The notes below the pieces were generated by a model, which was not told the DNA's origin, ran no database searches, and saw nothing but the letters and a program-made list of their open reading frames with translations. From assembly GCA_026196775.1 (NCBI GenBank), contig JAPHUD010000033.1, positions 1-64,000 on the forward strand: DNA of 64,000 nt, in the 5' to 3' direction. How positions within the stretch are numbered: position 1 is the stretch's first letter; the number at the start of each line of letters is the position of its first letter. Made by a program: the position numbers and the translations under genes. Shown in pieces: positions 15,082 to 25,600 of the stretch. The stretch comes from Flavobacteriales bacterium (GTDB lineage: Bacteria > Bacteroidota > Bacteroidia > Flavobacteriales_E > Vicingaceae).

Positions 15082-17091
15082 TTATTCAATAATAACTTCT
15101 AAAACTTCGCCTTTTATATCTTGAGCAGGGAAAGGAATAAAGTTTTGATTGAATGGAGCTTCTGGCCACCAATTTTCTAAGTGCCACTCTTGAGTTACAA
15201 CCAACAGCATTTGGTTGTTTGGAATAGAAGAATAAGCTGAATTTACATACCCTATAGTGGTTAATTGATCTTTTTCAGGGCCAATTCTCCAAATAATTTC
15301 TTCAGGTTTCCATTCTATTTGAAACCAATAATAATCATTTCCAAATATTTCTTCATTTGAAGCTCCATATTTTCCTGTTACTGCTTGATACCAATTATCC
15401 CATCGATGAAGCTCAAATAAACTACTTTGGAATGGAATATTGAAAACACCACGATTTAATTTTTGTGCATCATCACAAGCTAAGTCCCAATTTGTATAAG
15501 TAACCATAACTTTATTAGAATCTGACAATGGTTCTTTAGGCTTTTTTGAAGCATCGCCACCATAAGAAGAAATAGGCCAATGTCTAGCCGCTTTAACTAT
15601 CTCAATATCGATTTCAGAATAATTGGTTTCTCTAATGTAATTAATAGCTCCATTTCCATCATAAGTTTTAGGAACGAACCCATTTTTTGTTGAACAAGGT
15701 CTTCTTTTATTCCATTCTCCATTTTGATATATCAACCAAATCGCATTGGTTAAACCATTCCATAGTAAGTCTTTGTTTAACAACTTTGGTAGTTTAGCTT
15801 TAACACTGTATTTCCCATAGGTAAAACCATGTCTCGTAATTATTCCTACATTTTCCTTTCTATAAGCGGTATCTTTTACAGCGGGATTTAACAAAGTAAC
15901 TTTATTATTTGTACTATCTGGAATAACTGTTTTACAAGGACAATGACTAACTTCAATGGGAGTTTTTATAAATTTATATTCATTTTTTATAGAATTGTAA
16001 TAATCTTTTCTTGTATAGTTATTCCCATTTACATCAGCTACCAAGGGAATGTTTTTAAAAGTAAAGTTGGGGTTAAAAGAGCTTATAAATTGTTCATAAT
16101 GAGCGTTTTTTAATAACGAAAGACTCTCATTACATTTATTGGAAAAATATGTAGTGTCATAATTTGGTTCAAAGAACGATTCTTTATTTACAAACACACC
16201 GTTTTTAAAAGATGGTTGAGCACTTAATCTTAAAGCATCTTTAATAACAATTGTAATGTGTTCCATATTAATTTTTTCACTAAAAAAGGAAAATGGATTT
16301 ACATATTTATCTTCTTTATTTTTTAATGAAATATTTTGAATAAACTTTGGTACATGTTTGTCAAGTTCGTTTTTATTAGCAAACACAACCAATAAAAAAT
16401 CGTAACTTCCTACTCTTATATTTCTTTTCCATCGGTTATTGGTTCTCCCTAAATTTCTATCTAATTTAGCTGTGTAAACGGCATCTTTATAAATTTGAAT
16501 TTCTTTATTGACTTTACTGTTAATAGCCTTTTCTGTAACTGCTTTTAGCCATTCTGGATTATTTTTTATAGCATTAATTTTTTGTTGAATTTCATTATCT
16601 GTTACAGGTCCCACTTTATCTGAACCAAAAAAAGAAGGTTCATTTCTAGGGTTGCCTACAATTCTGAAGCTATCTTGAATTAAATAAGATTCATCAGCAA
16701 GAATTGTTTTTGTTTCTTTAAAAGTAATTGAAGAGTCCTCCCAACTTCCATAAAAATTTTCATGGGAAAAAGCATGTGCTTCATCAAATTTATAAGAACT
16801 GTTTTGATAATATATTTTATAATAATATTTTTTATTCTGATTAGAAGTGTTTTTTATTTTAAAAGAGAAATGAAATTTTCCATCAGGAGTTTGGTTTACA
16901 GAAGGAACAACAAAGCCATTCTCATAAGCATTTTCATAGTCAAGTTGAAGGGATAGTTTTTTGTTGTTTGAAGATAGATTATAAATAGGATTAAAGTCAG
17001 ATACTTCAAATTCTATTTGTTTTGAACACGCAGACAACATCCATGTTATAAAAAAAATGGAAAGAAATAAATATGTATTTTTTTTTTTCAT
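15082..17091 (-). CDS. Lipoprotein with a C-terminal GH16-like domain
   Basis: The ATG at 17091 (MKKKNTYLF) gives a lipoprotein signal with lipobox MLSAC; the ATG at 17103 would add four residues. The 669-residue protein has an N-terminal region of about 400 residues with no family I can name. A concanavalin-like C-terminal domain follows (about 410-669), with HGFTYGKYSVKAKLP, the NYSEIDIEIV active-site-like ExDxE motif and YWFQIEWKPEEIIWRI. This resembles GH16 beta-glucanase folds, so it may act on a beta-linked polysaccharide at the outer membrane. The dedicated role is unknown. A second GH16 gene lies at 59209. Confidence 0.75.
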   Translation of the reverse strand: MKKKNTYLFLSIFFITWMLSACSKQIEFEVSDFNPIYNLSSNNKKLSLQLDYENAYENGFVVPSVNQTPDGKFHFSFKIKNTSNQNKKYYYKIYYQNSSYKFDEAHAFSHENFYGSWEDSSITFKETKTILADESYLIQDSFRIVGNPRNEPSFFGSDKVGPVTDNEIQQKINAIKNNPEWLKAVTEKAINSKVNKEIQIYKDAVYTAKLDRNLGRTNNRWKRNIRVGSYDFLLVVFANKNELDKHVPKFIQNISLKNKEDKYVNPFSFFSEKINMEHITIVIKDALRLSAQPSFKNGVFVNKESFFEPNYDTTYFSNKCNESLSLLKNAHYEQFISSFNPNFTFKNIPLVADVNGNNYTRKDYYNSIKNEYKFIKTPIEVSHCPCKTVIPDSTNNKVTLLNPAVKDTAYRKENVGIITRHGFTYGKYSVKAKLPKLLNKDLLWNGLTNAIWLIYQNGEWNKRRPCSTKNGFVPKTYDGNGAINYIRETNYSEIDIEIVKAARHWPISSYGGDASKKPKEPLSDSNKVMVTYTNWDLACDDAQKLNRGVFNIPFQSSLFELHRWDNWYQAVTGKYGASNEEIFGNDYYWFQIEWKPEEIIWRIGPEKDQLTTIGYVNSAYSSIPNNQMLLVVTQEWHLENWWPEAPFNQNFIPFPAQDIKGEVLEVIIE

Positions 17092-17105
17092 GAAATCCCT
17101 CACGT

Positions 17106-17113
17106 CAAAAATA
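17106..17113 (-). promoter_or_regulatory. Candidate -7 promoter element for the GH16-like lipoprotein gene
   Basis: Reads TATTTTTG on the minus strand, 14 bases before the ATG at 17091. No clear -33 partner. Confidence 0.4.
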
Positions 17114-17168
17114 GTAATAGTTTATGTTTAACAGGAAGTTTTTTGTTTATTTGTAAAAAAATTAAATT

Positions 17169-17906
17169 GTGAAAGATTTTGAGTATAAACCAATAGACGA
17201 GGAAGGGTTAGAAACGTTAAATGTTTTATCTAAGGCTAATTTATTTAATGAATGGATGTATAAAACCATTCAGCCATATTGTAGTAAAAATAATGTTTTA
17301 GAAATTGGATCTGGTGTTGGTAATATTTCTGAATTTTTCATAAAAAACAAGCACACTATTTTTTTATCTGATTTAAGAGAAAATTATAAAGAAATTCTAT
17401 TAGAAAGATTTTCGCATGATAAAAACATAATAGATTTTCAAACTATTGATTTAGTTGATGAAAATTTTGAAATAAAGTATGCTCATTTATTAGGTAAATT
17501 TGAAACCGTTTTTGCTCTAAATGTAATTGAGCACATAAAAGATGATAGGCTTGCCATTTTAAATTGTAAAAAGTTATTGAAAGAAAAAGGGAAATTAATT
17601 ATTTTAGTTCCTGCTTACCAATTTTTATATAATAGGTTCGATGAAGAGTTATATCATTTTAGAAGATATAAAAAAAAAGGTATGGTTCAGTTGTTTAAAA
17701 ATAACGATATAAAAATTATAAATTCTTTTTATTTTAATGCTCTAGGAATATTAGGTTGGTACGTGTCAGGAAAAATTTTTAGAAATAAAACCTTACCCTC
17801 TTCACAAGTAAGTTTTTATAATAAAATAATACCTATAGCTAAACTAATAGATTTTTTATTGCTCAATAAAATTGGGCTTTCCGTTGTTGTAGTTGGAGAA
17901 AAATAA
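17169..17906 (+). CDS. Class I SAM-dependent methyltransferase
   Basis: The 245-residue protein starts at a GTG. VLEIGSGVGNISEFF is the SAM-binding glycine-rich loop, DLREN follows strand two, and ALNVIEHIKDD matches motif II. The VPAYQFLYNRFDEELYHFRRY segment is shared with the methyltransferase at 20483-21268, so the two are paralogues. The next gene (GT-C-like) starts nine bases downstream, which suggests an operon. The substrate is unknown but is probably a glycan or lipid-linked precursor. Confidence 0.82.
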   Translation: MKDFEYKPIDEEGLETLNVLSKANLFNEWMYKTIQPYCSKNNVLEIGSGVGNISEFFIKNKHTIFLSDLRENYKEILLERFSHDKNIIDFQTIDLVDENFEIKYAHLLGKFETVFALNVIEHIKDDRLAILNCKKLLKEKGKLIILVPAYQFLYNRFDEELYHFRRYKKKGMVQLFKNNDIKIINSFYFNALGILGWYVSGKIFRNKTLPSSQVSFYNKIIPIAKLIDFLLLNKIGLSVVVVGEK

Positions 17907-17915
17907 CCTGCTCAA

Positions 17916-19766
17916 ATGCAAAAAATAAAATTTAAATATTTTAAAAACAATTTGTCTAAATTAGCATTACTATTAATTGCTATAATCACATTTGTTTTTA
18001 CTTATAATAATAAGCTAGTAGAAAATAAGTGGAAAAGAGCAATAGATTCGGATGGAAGAGGGTATTATGCTTATTTACCAGCTGTGTTTATTTATCAAGA
18101 TTGGGATTGGAATTTTGTATTTGAAAATGAAAAAAAATTATACCCAGAAACACCTTATGTTTCAGGAGATTATTTAAATCATGTAGAGAATGATTTGGTA
18201 AATAGGTATTTCTCTGGAACAGCCTTATTAATGGCTCCGTTTTTTTTGTTAGCAATGGGCTTTTCTTACCTATTAGGCTTTCCAGCTAATGGCTACTCCA
18301 TGCCTTTTTTTATTGCCATTATTTTTGCTTCGCTCTTTTATTTTTTAGCAGGTTTATATTTTATAAGAAAAACCCTTTTAAAATATAATTTTTCTGAACT
18401 AACCATTGCGGTTGTTTTAATAAGCTTTGGGTTGGGGACTAACTTGTTTCATTATGCTACTATAGAAACAAGTATGTCGCACGTATATTCCTTTTTTCTA
18501 TTTTCTTTGTTTATTTATTATACCAAATGTCTTTCCGAAAATTATACATTTAAAAACATAATAAAATTAGGACTAGTAGTATCATTAATTTTTTTAGTTA
18601 GACCAACAAATGTACTTGTTGTGTTGTTTTTACCTTTTTTCTTTTCGAGTGGAAAGTCTTTAATCGCTTTTCTTAAAAAATATGTTACAGATTATAAGGC
18701 AGTCTTTATCACGTTAGTTATTTTTATATGCATAGTGGCAATTCAGCCTATTTTTTATTATCTACAAGTTGGTAAACCATGGGTATATGCCTATAGCGAT
18801 GCAAAGCTTATTTTATCAGAACCGCATTTTATAAAAGTACTTTTTAGTTATCGAAAAGGTTTGTTTATATATACTCCTATTGCCTTTGTTTCATTATTTG
18901 GATTAATTTTTTTGATTAAAAACGATAAGTTCCAAGCAGTTACTTGGATATTAGCATTTATAGTTTTTACCTATATATTATCATCTTGGTCGTGGTGGTG
19001 GTATGGAGGTAGTTTTGGAATGAGGCCTTTTATTGAACTTTTTCCTTTATTTACTATCTTATTAGCTATTTTACTTCAGACTTTCAAAAAAATATATTTT
19101 AAAGGAGCTATTATATTTTTATTATTGCTTTTATGTTGGGTAAATTGTATTCAAGCCTATCAATACAGAAATTTTATTCTCCATTGGCAAAATATGGATA
19201 AAACCTCTTATTGGAATGTGTTTTTAAAAACTGATGCAAAGTATCAGGGAGCACTTTGGACAGAAAGCGACTATACTAAACCATTTGAGGGAGATTTAAT
19301 TTTCAGTACAGAAAATGATTTTGAAACCCCAAAAGAAAATTGGGTTTCAAATGGAAAAATTATGCATTTTGAAAATGCAAAATCAGGAAGTAGAACAACT
19401 TCTGTATCAGAAAATAGTATTTATAGTGAAACTTTTTCAACCACCCTTAATTGGAAAACACCTAAAAACGAAAGTGTTGTAATAAAAACCACTTCTGATA
19501 TATATGCTGTTGATGAAAATTCAGGAGCTAAATTAGTTGTTTCACTGCAAGATTCGGCAAGAACAGAAACTAAGTATTGGAATGCTAAACCAAATTTATC
19601 TGTTTTTGATAAACCAACTCTTAATAAGTGGTATAAACATAGTTATACAGTAAGAATTGATAATTGTAAAAAAGGAGATGTCTTGTCAATATATTATTTA
19701 AATACAGGTAAATCTACTTTTTACATAGATAATATGAAGATTGAAGGGTATAAGGTTATTGAATAA
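17916..19766 (+). CDS. Polytopic membrane protein, GT-C glycosyltransferase-like
   Basis: The 616-residue protein has about ten to eleven predicted transmembrane helices in residues 1-430 (for example LALLLIAIITFVF and IFLLLLLCWVNCI). The first large loop starts with DSDGRGYYAYLPAVF, where acidic residues after the first helix are typical of GT-C enzymes that use polyprenyl-phosphate sugars. The last 170 residues are soluble and beta-rich, with a jelly-roll-like look (FSTENDFE…, YIDNMKIEGY). It follows the methyltransferase by nine bases. The GT2 enzymes nearby could supply its lipid-linked donor. The acceptor is unknown. Confidence 0.65.
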   Translation: MQKIKFKYFKNNLSKLALLLIAIITFVFTYNNKLVENKWKRAIDSDGRGYYAYLPAVFIYQDWDWNFVFENEKKLYPETPYVSGDYLNHVENDLVNRYFSGTALLMAPFFLLAMGFSYLLGFPANGYSMPFFIAIIFASLFYFLAGLYFIRKTLLKYNFSELTIAVVLISFGLGTNLFHYATIETSMSHVYSFFLFSLFIYYTKCLSENYTFKNIIKLGLVVSLIFLVRPTNVLVVLFLPFFFSSGKSLIAFLKKYVTDYKAVFITLVIFICIVAIQPIFYYLQVGKPWVYAYSDAKLILSEPHFIKVLFSYRKGLFIYTPIAFVSLFGLIFLIKNDKFQAVTWILAFIVFTYILSSWSWWWYGGSFGMRPFIELFPLFTILLAILLQTFKKIYFKGAIIFLLLLLCWVNCIQAYQYRNFILHWQNMDKTSYWNVFLKTDAKYQGALWTESDYTKPFEGDLIFSTENDFETPKENWVSNGKIMHFENAKSGSRTTSVSENSIYSETFSTTLNWKTPKNESVVIKTTSDIYAVDENSGAKLVVSLQDSARTETKYWNAKPNLSVFDKPTLNKWYKHSYTVRIDNCKKGDVLSIYYLNTGKSTFYIDNMKIEGYKVIE

Positions 19767-19778
19767 CAATAAATAGTT

Positions 19779-20504
19779 TTAACTATTCCGTTTTATTCTC
19801 AACAACTCCACTGGAATTCTAAAACTATCCTTCCAAGTAATTTTTGATCCATCAACTGCTTTCCATTCATTTATTGGATATTCGTAAAGTAGTCTAACAA
19901 CTTCTTTTTCTAAAAGTTTTTTTAGTCTTAATATAATTTCTACGTCAAACAACCAGCGAGATAAAAATGGAGTTGAAGTAATACTGGGAATAACATCGCT
20001 GCTAAAAACTTTGGCACCACATTGTGTGTCATAAAAAGGAATTTTTATTGTCCAACTAATGAGCGTAGCAATAAACCTTCCTACAAAGTGACGTAAAGAA
20101 GATCGCTCAATGGTAGCGCCAACACGTTTTAAACGAGAACCAAAAACTGCTTTTTTGTTGTGCAGTATAAGAAAGTCGGTTAATGAAACAAATTCTGTTA
20201 AAGGAGTCGATAAATCGGCATCTAAAAAGCCTATTTGAGCAAATTTTTGGGCGTTGTAAGCTGCTATCATTCCATTTCTAACGCTTTCGCCTTTTCCTAG
20301 GTTTTTATCGTTTTTTAAGGTGGTTATTTGAGTTGAATTTTGAGTTTCAAGTTCAGTCAGTACTTTAAATGTATTGTCTGTACTACCATCATCTACTAAA
20401 AACAAATTGTAGTTTTTGTTATTAGTCAAAAAAGACAGAAAAGCCTGTTTGTTTAGCCTTTTGCCTTCGTTGTAGCAGGGTATTATGATGGCTGTTGCTG
20501 ACAT
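19779..20504 (-). CDS. GT2 family glycosyltransferase (dolichyl-phosphate glucosyltransferase-like)
   Basis: The ATG at 20504 (MSATAIIIPCYNEG) is preferred; an upstream in-frame ATG at 20516 adds four residues. The 241-residue product has the GT-A motifs FLVDDGSTDNT, GFLDADLSTP and VFGSRL. It ends with KIPFYDTQCGAKVF and SRWLFDVEI, typical of ALG5/polyprenyl-phosphate glucosyltransferases. It overlaps the upstream methyltransferase gene by 22 bases, so they are cotranscribed. It would make a polyprenyl-phosphate hexose at the cytosolic face of the membrane. Confidence 0.85.
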   Translation of the reverse strand: MSATAIIIPCYNEGKRLNKQAFLSFLTNNKNYNLFLVDDGSTDNTFKVLTELETQNSTQITTLKNDKNLGKGESVRNGMIAAYNAQKFAQIGFLDADLSTPLTEFVSLTDFLILHNKKAVFGSRLKRVGATIERSSLRHFVGRFIATLISWTIKIPFYDTQCGAKVFSSDVIPSITSTPFLSRWLFDVEIILRLKKLLEKEVVRLLYEYPINEWKAVDGSKITWKDSFRIPVELLRIKRNS

Positions 20505-21268
20505 ATTGAAAAACAAGATAATCCTGGTAGTTTAATTCCAAATATTCTAAAAAATTTACCGATTAAAAAATCTAAATGTAAGGTTTTTACAAAAAGGGTG
20601 TCCGCCCAACCTTTCGATTGGTAGGCTCCAATGCCTTTTTCAGCATCAACAGTTTTGTTGCCTTGAAACAATTTTTGAAATATCCTTACCAACAACAAAG
20701 AAATAAAGAAATAACCCGTTTGTTGGCTTTTAAACCCTGCTTGTTCAAGGTGATTGTTTAGCAAAGCTATATTGTACCTTCTGAAATGTTTTAAATAGAT
20801 ATCGTGGTTGCTAAATAGTTTTTGATATGCTGGAACCGTAATAATTACTTTTGTATTGACATCAATCAACCCTGACTGACTAAGTTCTTTAAAAAAAGTG
20901 ATCTCATCTTCAATATGCTCAATTACATCCAACAACAAAACCACATCTACTTTATGTGAGATAGAATTATTAAGATCTTGAGTGGAAGAATAAAGTGAAA
21001 TGGGCAAGTTTTTTACGGGTTCGGAAATAGTGGAAATGATTTCGGGGGTAAAAGCAATATCCACACAATGAAAAGTAGCTTTTGGGTATTGATAAACTAA
21101 TTGCTGAGCGACAAACACATCTCCACAACCTAAATCGAGAATAATAGCATTTGGCTTTTCAGCAATAATAGGTGTTAAAAAACTCTTCACAACCTCAATT
21201 CTTGCTAATTCCCAAGGATGTCGATTAATTTTTTCTCTTTCTAAGGAAGCTGCTTCGCAAATATCCAT
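20483..21268 (-). CDS. Class I SAM-dependent methyltransferase
   Basis: The 261-residue protein has the SAM loop ILDLGCGDVFVAQQL, and VLLLDVIEHIEDE for motif II. VPAYQKLFSNHDIYLKHFRRYN is shared with the methyltransferase at 17169. The N-terminal MDICEAASLEREKINRHPWE has no known role. It directly follows the amidohydrolase stop/start junction (its ATG is next to the stop at 21269) and overlaps the GT2 gene. Substrate unknown; the context suggests glycan or lipid modification. Confidence 0.82.
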   Translation of the reverse strand: MDICEAASLEREKINRHPWELARIEVVKSFLTPIIAEKPNAIILDLGCGDVFVAQQLVYQYPKATFHCVDIAFTPEIISTISEPVKNLPISLYSSTQDLNNSISHKVDVVLLLDVIEHIEDEITFFKELSQSGLIDVNTKVIITVPAYQKLFSNHDIYLKHFRRYNIALLNNHLEQAGFKSQQTGYFFISLLLVRIFQKLFQGNKTVDAEKGIGAYQSKGWADTLFVKTLHLDFLIGKFFRIFGIKLPGLSCFSICQQQPS

Positions 21269-22564
21269 TTATTGTTGCTTATATTTTTTGCTATACTTTT
21301 CGTAAAGATTTTTTTGGCGGCTACTTAAGTCAATATTTCTTCCTTGAATAAAAGCTAGCTCTACATTGTTGGTTTTCATGTCTAATGCATCTCCTGTAGA
21401 AACAAAAAGTGTAGCATCTTTACCAATTTCTAAACTGCCACAAGTTTGGTCTATGCCTAAGATTTTAGCAGTATTTAGTGTAATGGTTTGTAATGCTTGT
21501 TCTTTTGTTAATCCGTAAGCAGCAGCAGTTCCGGCATAAAATGGTAGATTTCTAGTATTCATGGCTTCCATGTCTCCTGCATTTTCTAAACAAAATAAAA
21601 TACCTGCATCAAACAATATCTTAGGCATTTTATAGGGTAAATAAACATCTTCTTCTTGTCTTTCTGGTAAAGAATGTACTCTTTTAAGAATTACAGAGAT
21701 ATTGTTTTCTTTCAGTAATTCTGCTACCATCCATGCATCATAAGCACCTACAAGAACAACATTTTTAAGTTCAAATTTCTTCACAAAAGTGATGGCCTCA
21801 GTAATTTCTTTAATATAATCTGTATGGATAAAGAGTTTTTTATTACCATCAAATAGCCCTCTAACACTTTCAAATCGAATGTTTATTTCGGCATGATTTT
21901 CAACTTTACAGTAAACTTTAGCATTTTCAAAAAAATCATTAAGCTCTTTCTTGGTGTTGTCATATTCTTTATTTTCTTTTCCTCCCCAACGTTGATACAT
22001 ATTTGGCCAATTAATATGAATGCCATCATCCTCTTTGTAAATGGCATCTTCCCAATTCCAAGCATCAAACTGAACGATAGATGAAGTGCCTGAAATTAAT
22101 CCTCCTCTTGGTGTTATTTGCCCCATTAAAACTCCATTAAAGCGAACAGTTGTAGTAATATTCGATTCTGTATTATAAGCAATAATAGAACGGACATGAG
22201 GATTTAAAATTCCTGTTTCATCATTATCTTGTGTCGCCCTAACGGCATCAATTTCGGTTAAACCTAAAGTAGAATTGGGAGCAATAATTCCCGGATATAC
22301 ATGCTTTCCTTCAATGTTAATGATGGTATCATAAGAAGAAGGGTCTATTTTTACCACTCTGGCATCAGCAACAAGCGTAATTTTTCCATCTTCAAAACCA
22401 ATTACAGCATTTTCTATAACTTCTCCATTACCTAAGTGAGCAATTCCGTTTTGTAATAAAACAGCTCCTTTTTGTTGAGGTGCCGGACTAGGAACTTGAG
22501 CTAATAAGTTAAAAGCGAAAAGTTGAAAGTATATTGTTAATAGGATGATGATTTTTGTTTTCAT
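21269..22564 (-). CDS. Secreted amidohydrolase-family protein lacking the HxH metal motif
   Basis: The 431-residue protein has a signal peptide (about 1-22, FNLLAQ) and an imidazolonepropionase-like composite fold (GKHVYPGIIAPNSTLGLTE near 85-105). Family enzymes have PGxIDxHxH at this point, but the two His are replaced by N and T. The late TLNTAKILGIDQTCGSLEIGKDATLFVS is conserved. It is the neighbour of the tandem fusion at 22623, 58 bases upstream, and probably works with it. Catalysis is doubtful; the partner may carry the active site. Confidence 0.75.
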   Translation of the reverse strand: MKTKIIILLTIYFQLFAFNLLAQVPSPAPQQKGAVLLQNGIAHLGNGEVIENAVIGFEDGKITLVADARVVKIDPSSYDTIINIEGKHVYPGIIAPNSTLGLTEIDAVRATQDNDETGILNPHVRSIIAYNTESNITTTVRFNGVLMGQITPRGGLISGTSSIVQFDAWNWEDAIYKEDDGIHINWPNMYQRWGGKENKEYDNTKKELNDFFENAKVYCKVENHAEINIRFESVRGLFDGNKKLFIHTDYIKEITEAITFVKKFELKNVVLVGAYDAWMVAELLKENNISVILKRVHSLPERQEEDVYLPYKMPKILFDAGILFCLENAGDMEAMNTRNLPFYAGTAAAYGLTKEQALQTITLNTAKILGIDQTCGSLEIGKDATLFVSTGDALDMKTNNVELAFIQGRNIDLSSRQKNLYEKYSKKYKQQ

Positions 22565-22622
22565 GTTTTTATTAGTTTGTCAGGAAACAGTTTATAGTTA
22601 CTAAAATTTCTAATTTTACATA

Positions 22623-25600
22623 TTATTCACCTACAGTATCACAATGATAAAGCGTTGGTTTTTTATTTTTAGCTGGTTGAGTTTTTTTACCGTTTTTCTT
22701 TTCAGCAATCATTTTATTGATGATGGCTGCTTTTTCTTCTTTATTTTTTTGAGCTAATACTTTATCCCATTCACTATCAAAATAAATTGCACCATCAATA
22801 ATGGTTTTACTAACAGTAGCATAAACTGATAGTGGATGGTCATTCCACAGCACTATACAAGCATCTTTACCAATTTTTATACTTCCCATTCTATCATCTA
22901 AGTGAAGCATTTTTGCAGGGTTTAAGGTTACAAATTTAAGGGCTTCTTCTTCAGAAACTCCACCATATTTAACCGCTTTAGCAGCTTCTTGATTTAATCT
23001 TCTTCCCATTTCGGCATCATCAGAGTTGAAGGCAGTTAAAACTCCCTCATGATGCATAATTGCTCCGTTGTAAGGAATAGCATCATTTACTTCGTATTTG
23101 TAAGCCCACCAATCTGAGAAGGTAGAGCCTGCTGCTCCATGATTTTTCATTTTATCAGCTACCTTATAACCTTCTAAAATATGAGTAAAGGTGTTTACAG
23201 TAAAACCCATAGAATCTCCTACATGCATTAACATATTAATTTCGGACTGAACATATGAGTGGCATGAAATAAAACGTTCTTTATTAAGAATTTCGTTTAG
23301 TGTTTCTAATTCCAAATCTATTCTTGGAGCTTCGGCTTTGTCTTTTTCTTTCGGATTAAGTTTGGCAAAAACATCCCATTTTGCTTGATATTCTTTAGCT
23401 CTGGTAAAAGCATCATAATATACTTGTTCAACTCCCATTCTGGTTTGAGGAAAACGAACGGTGTTAAATGGCCCCCAATTAGATTGTTTTACATTTTCAC
23501 CTAAAGCAAATTTGATAAATCCATCTTTAGCATCAATTTTCATTTCTTCAGGAGAATGTCCCCATTTTAGTTTTATCAATGCAGATTGTCCACCAATAGG
23601 GTTGCAAGAACCATGGAGTAACTGTGCAGCAACAACTCCTCCTGCTAACTGACGATAAATATTAATGTCATCTGAATTAACAACATCAGCAATGCTAACT
23701 TCAGCAGTTACTGCTTGTGTACATTCGTTTACTCCTCTACTAATGGCGATATGAGAATGTTCGTCAATAATCCCTGCTGTTAGATGTTTATTAGTTCCGT
23801 CTATCACCTCTACACCTTCTTCTACCACTAAATCTTTTCCTATGACAGCAATTTTACCATCTTTAATTAAAACATCGGTATTTTTTAGAATACCTTCCGC
23901 TTCATTGGTCCAAACAGTAGTATTCTTAATCAGCATAATTTTTGCTTCTGGCAAAGAATCTTGTCCATAAGCCATTAATGGGTATTTAATGTTAGGCACA
24001 GCTAAACTATCATTATTATCAACCTTCTTTTTATCATCTTTTTTATCATCTTTTTTTCTGATTGCAGACCATTTTACCCAATCTCCATTTGGCAACTGTG
24101 CATTTCCATCCCAAATTACATTATTGTAGTTAATGGCTCCCGATAGCCTTAAATAAGCAGGTTCAGCAGCAGAATCAGCAACATTGAAACTCAAGTTAAT
24201 TAAACTTCCTTTAACAGTAATAGTTGTTTTTTCTTTTATTGTATCTTTTCCATTAACAATGTAAATGGTACCTTGTGGTTTGTCTTCAGAACCATTTACT
24301 TTTAGTTCGTATAATTTACCGTTAACATTAACATCATATTTTCCTCTAACATCAAAATCATTGTAATCTTTAATAATGTGTTGTTTTCCTTTCACCCAAT
24401 TTTCATGTATGATGGCTTTTTCCTCAAAAATATTTTCTGAGGTAATTATGAAATTCGCCAATTTATTTTTTTCTAAACTTCCTATATTAGCATATTCTCC
24501 AATAAATTGAGCAGGATTATATGTTAATGCTTTTAATGCATTTTCTTCTGTTAGTCCATATTTTACTGCTTGTCTTAAATTAGGTAAAAAATCTTTTTTA
24601 TCTTTTAATCCATCTGAAGTAATAGTAAAAACGATGGCACTGTCGGCTAATAGTTTTAAATTATAGGGAGCTAATTCCCAATGTTTCACTGAGGAGTAAG
24701 CTACTTTTAATGCATCATAAGGGTCTTCAACATCAAATGGTTCAGGAAAATTAATAGGCACTATTACTTTTCCTTCGGTAGCTTTTATTTCTTTTAGGCG
24801 TTGGTATTCATCCCCATTTCCAACGAAAATGTATTGCGTATTAAATTCGTCACCAATTTTATCCGCTCTAAGAATGTCTAATTTATCTTTAACTTCAAAA
24901 ATTTGAGGTAATTCCCAGTTATCTAAAATAGCTTTTAATGAAAGGTTATTTTCTTTGAAATGATTGTTATTATACATCCAATCTACATCGTAATAAGTTT
25001 GACGAATTAAAGCGATAGCTCCCATTAATGAACCAGGATAATCTTGTGTAGAAGAACCCTTATCAAAAGAAAGATGTCCGGCAACTTTTTCTTTAATGAG
25101 CATTAGTTGAGCTTTTTCATCACCAAGAGCAACAAGTGCCGAAGTTCCTCTTATAATACCATCTTGTTGATGTGTTAAAACACTTCCAAAACCAATTTTT
25201 CTGTATTCTTCAGCTTGTTTTTGTACAGGAGTAAATAATTTACTTGCTTCTACTTCTGGTTTTATAGCTTGGTTCCAATTAAACGCTCCTTGGTTTTTAG
25301 TTTCCATTTGAGGACCATAGTTTGGTTTGCTGTCTTTTTTAATTTCGGGCATTCCATAATTGCTCGATAAATCTATAAACGATGGATAGATAAATTTTCC
25401 TTTTAAATCATAAACCACTGTATTTTTAGGAAGTTTTACTTTTTTAGCTTCATCAATTGCTATTACTTTTCCATCATAAATTAATAAAGTACCATTTTCT
25501 ATTATGGTTTGATAATCTTGATAAATAGTAGCATTAGTAAATGCATAATAATTATTGATGTCGTGGTGTGTTCCGTTTACAATAAAGGTTTCTTGAGCAA

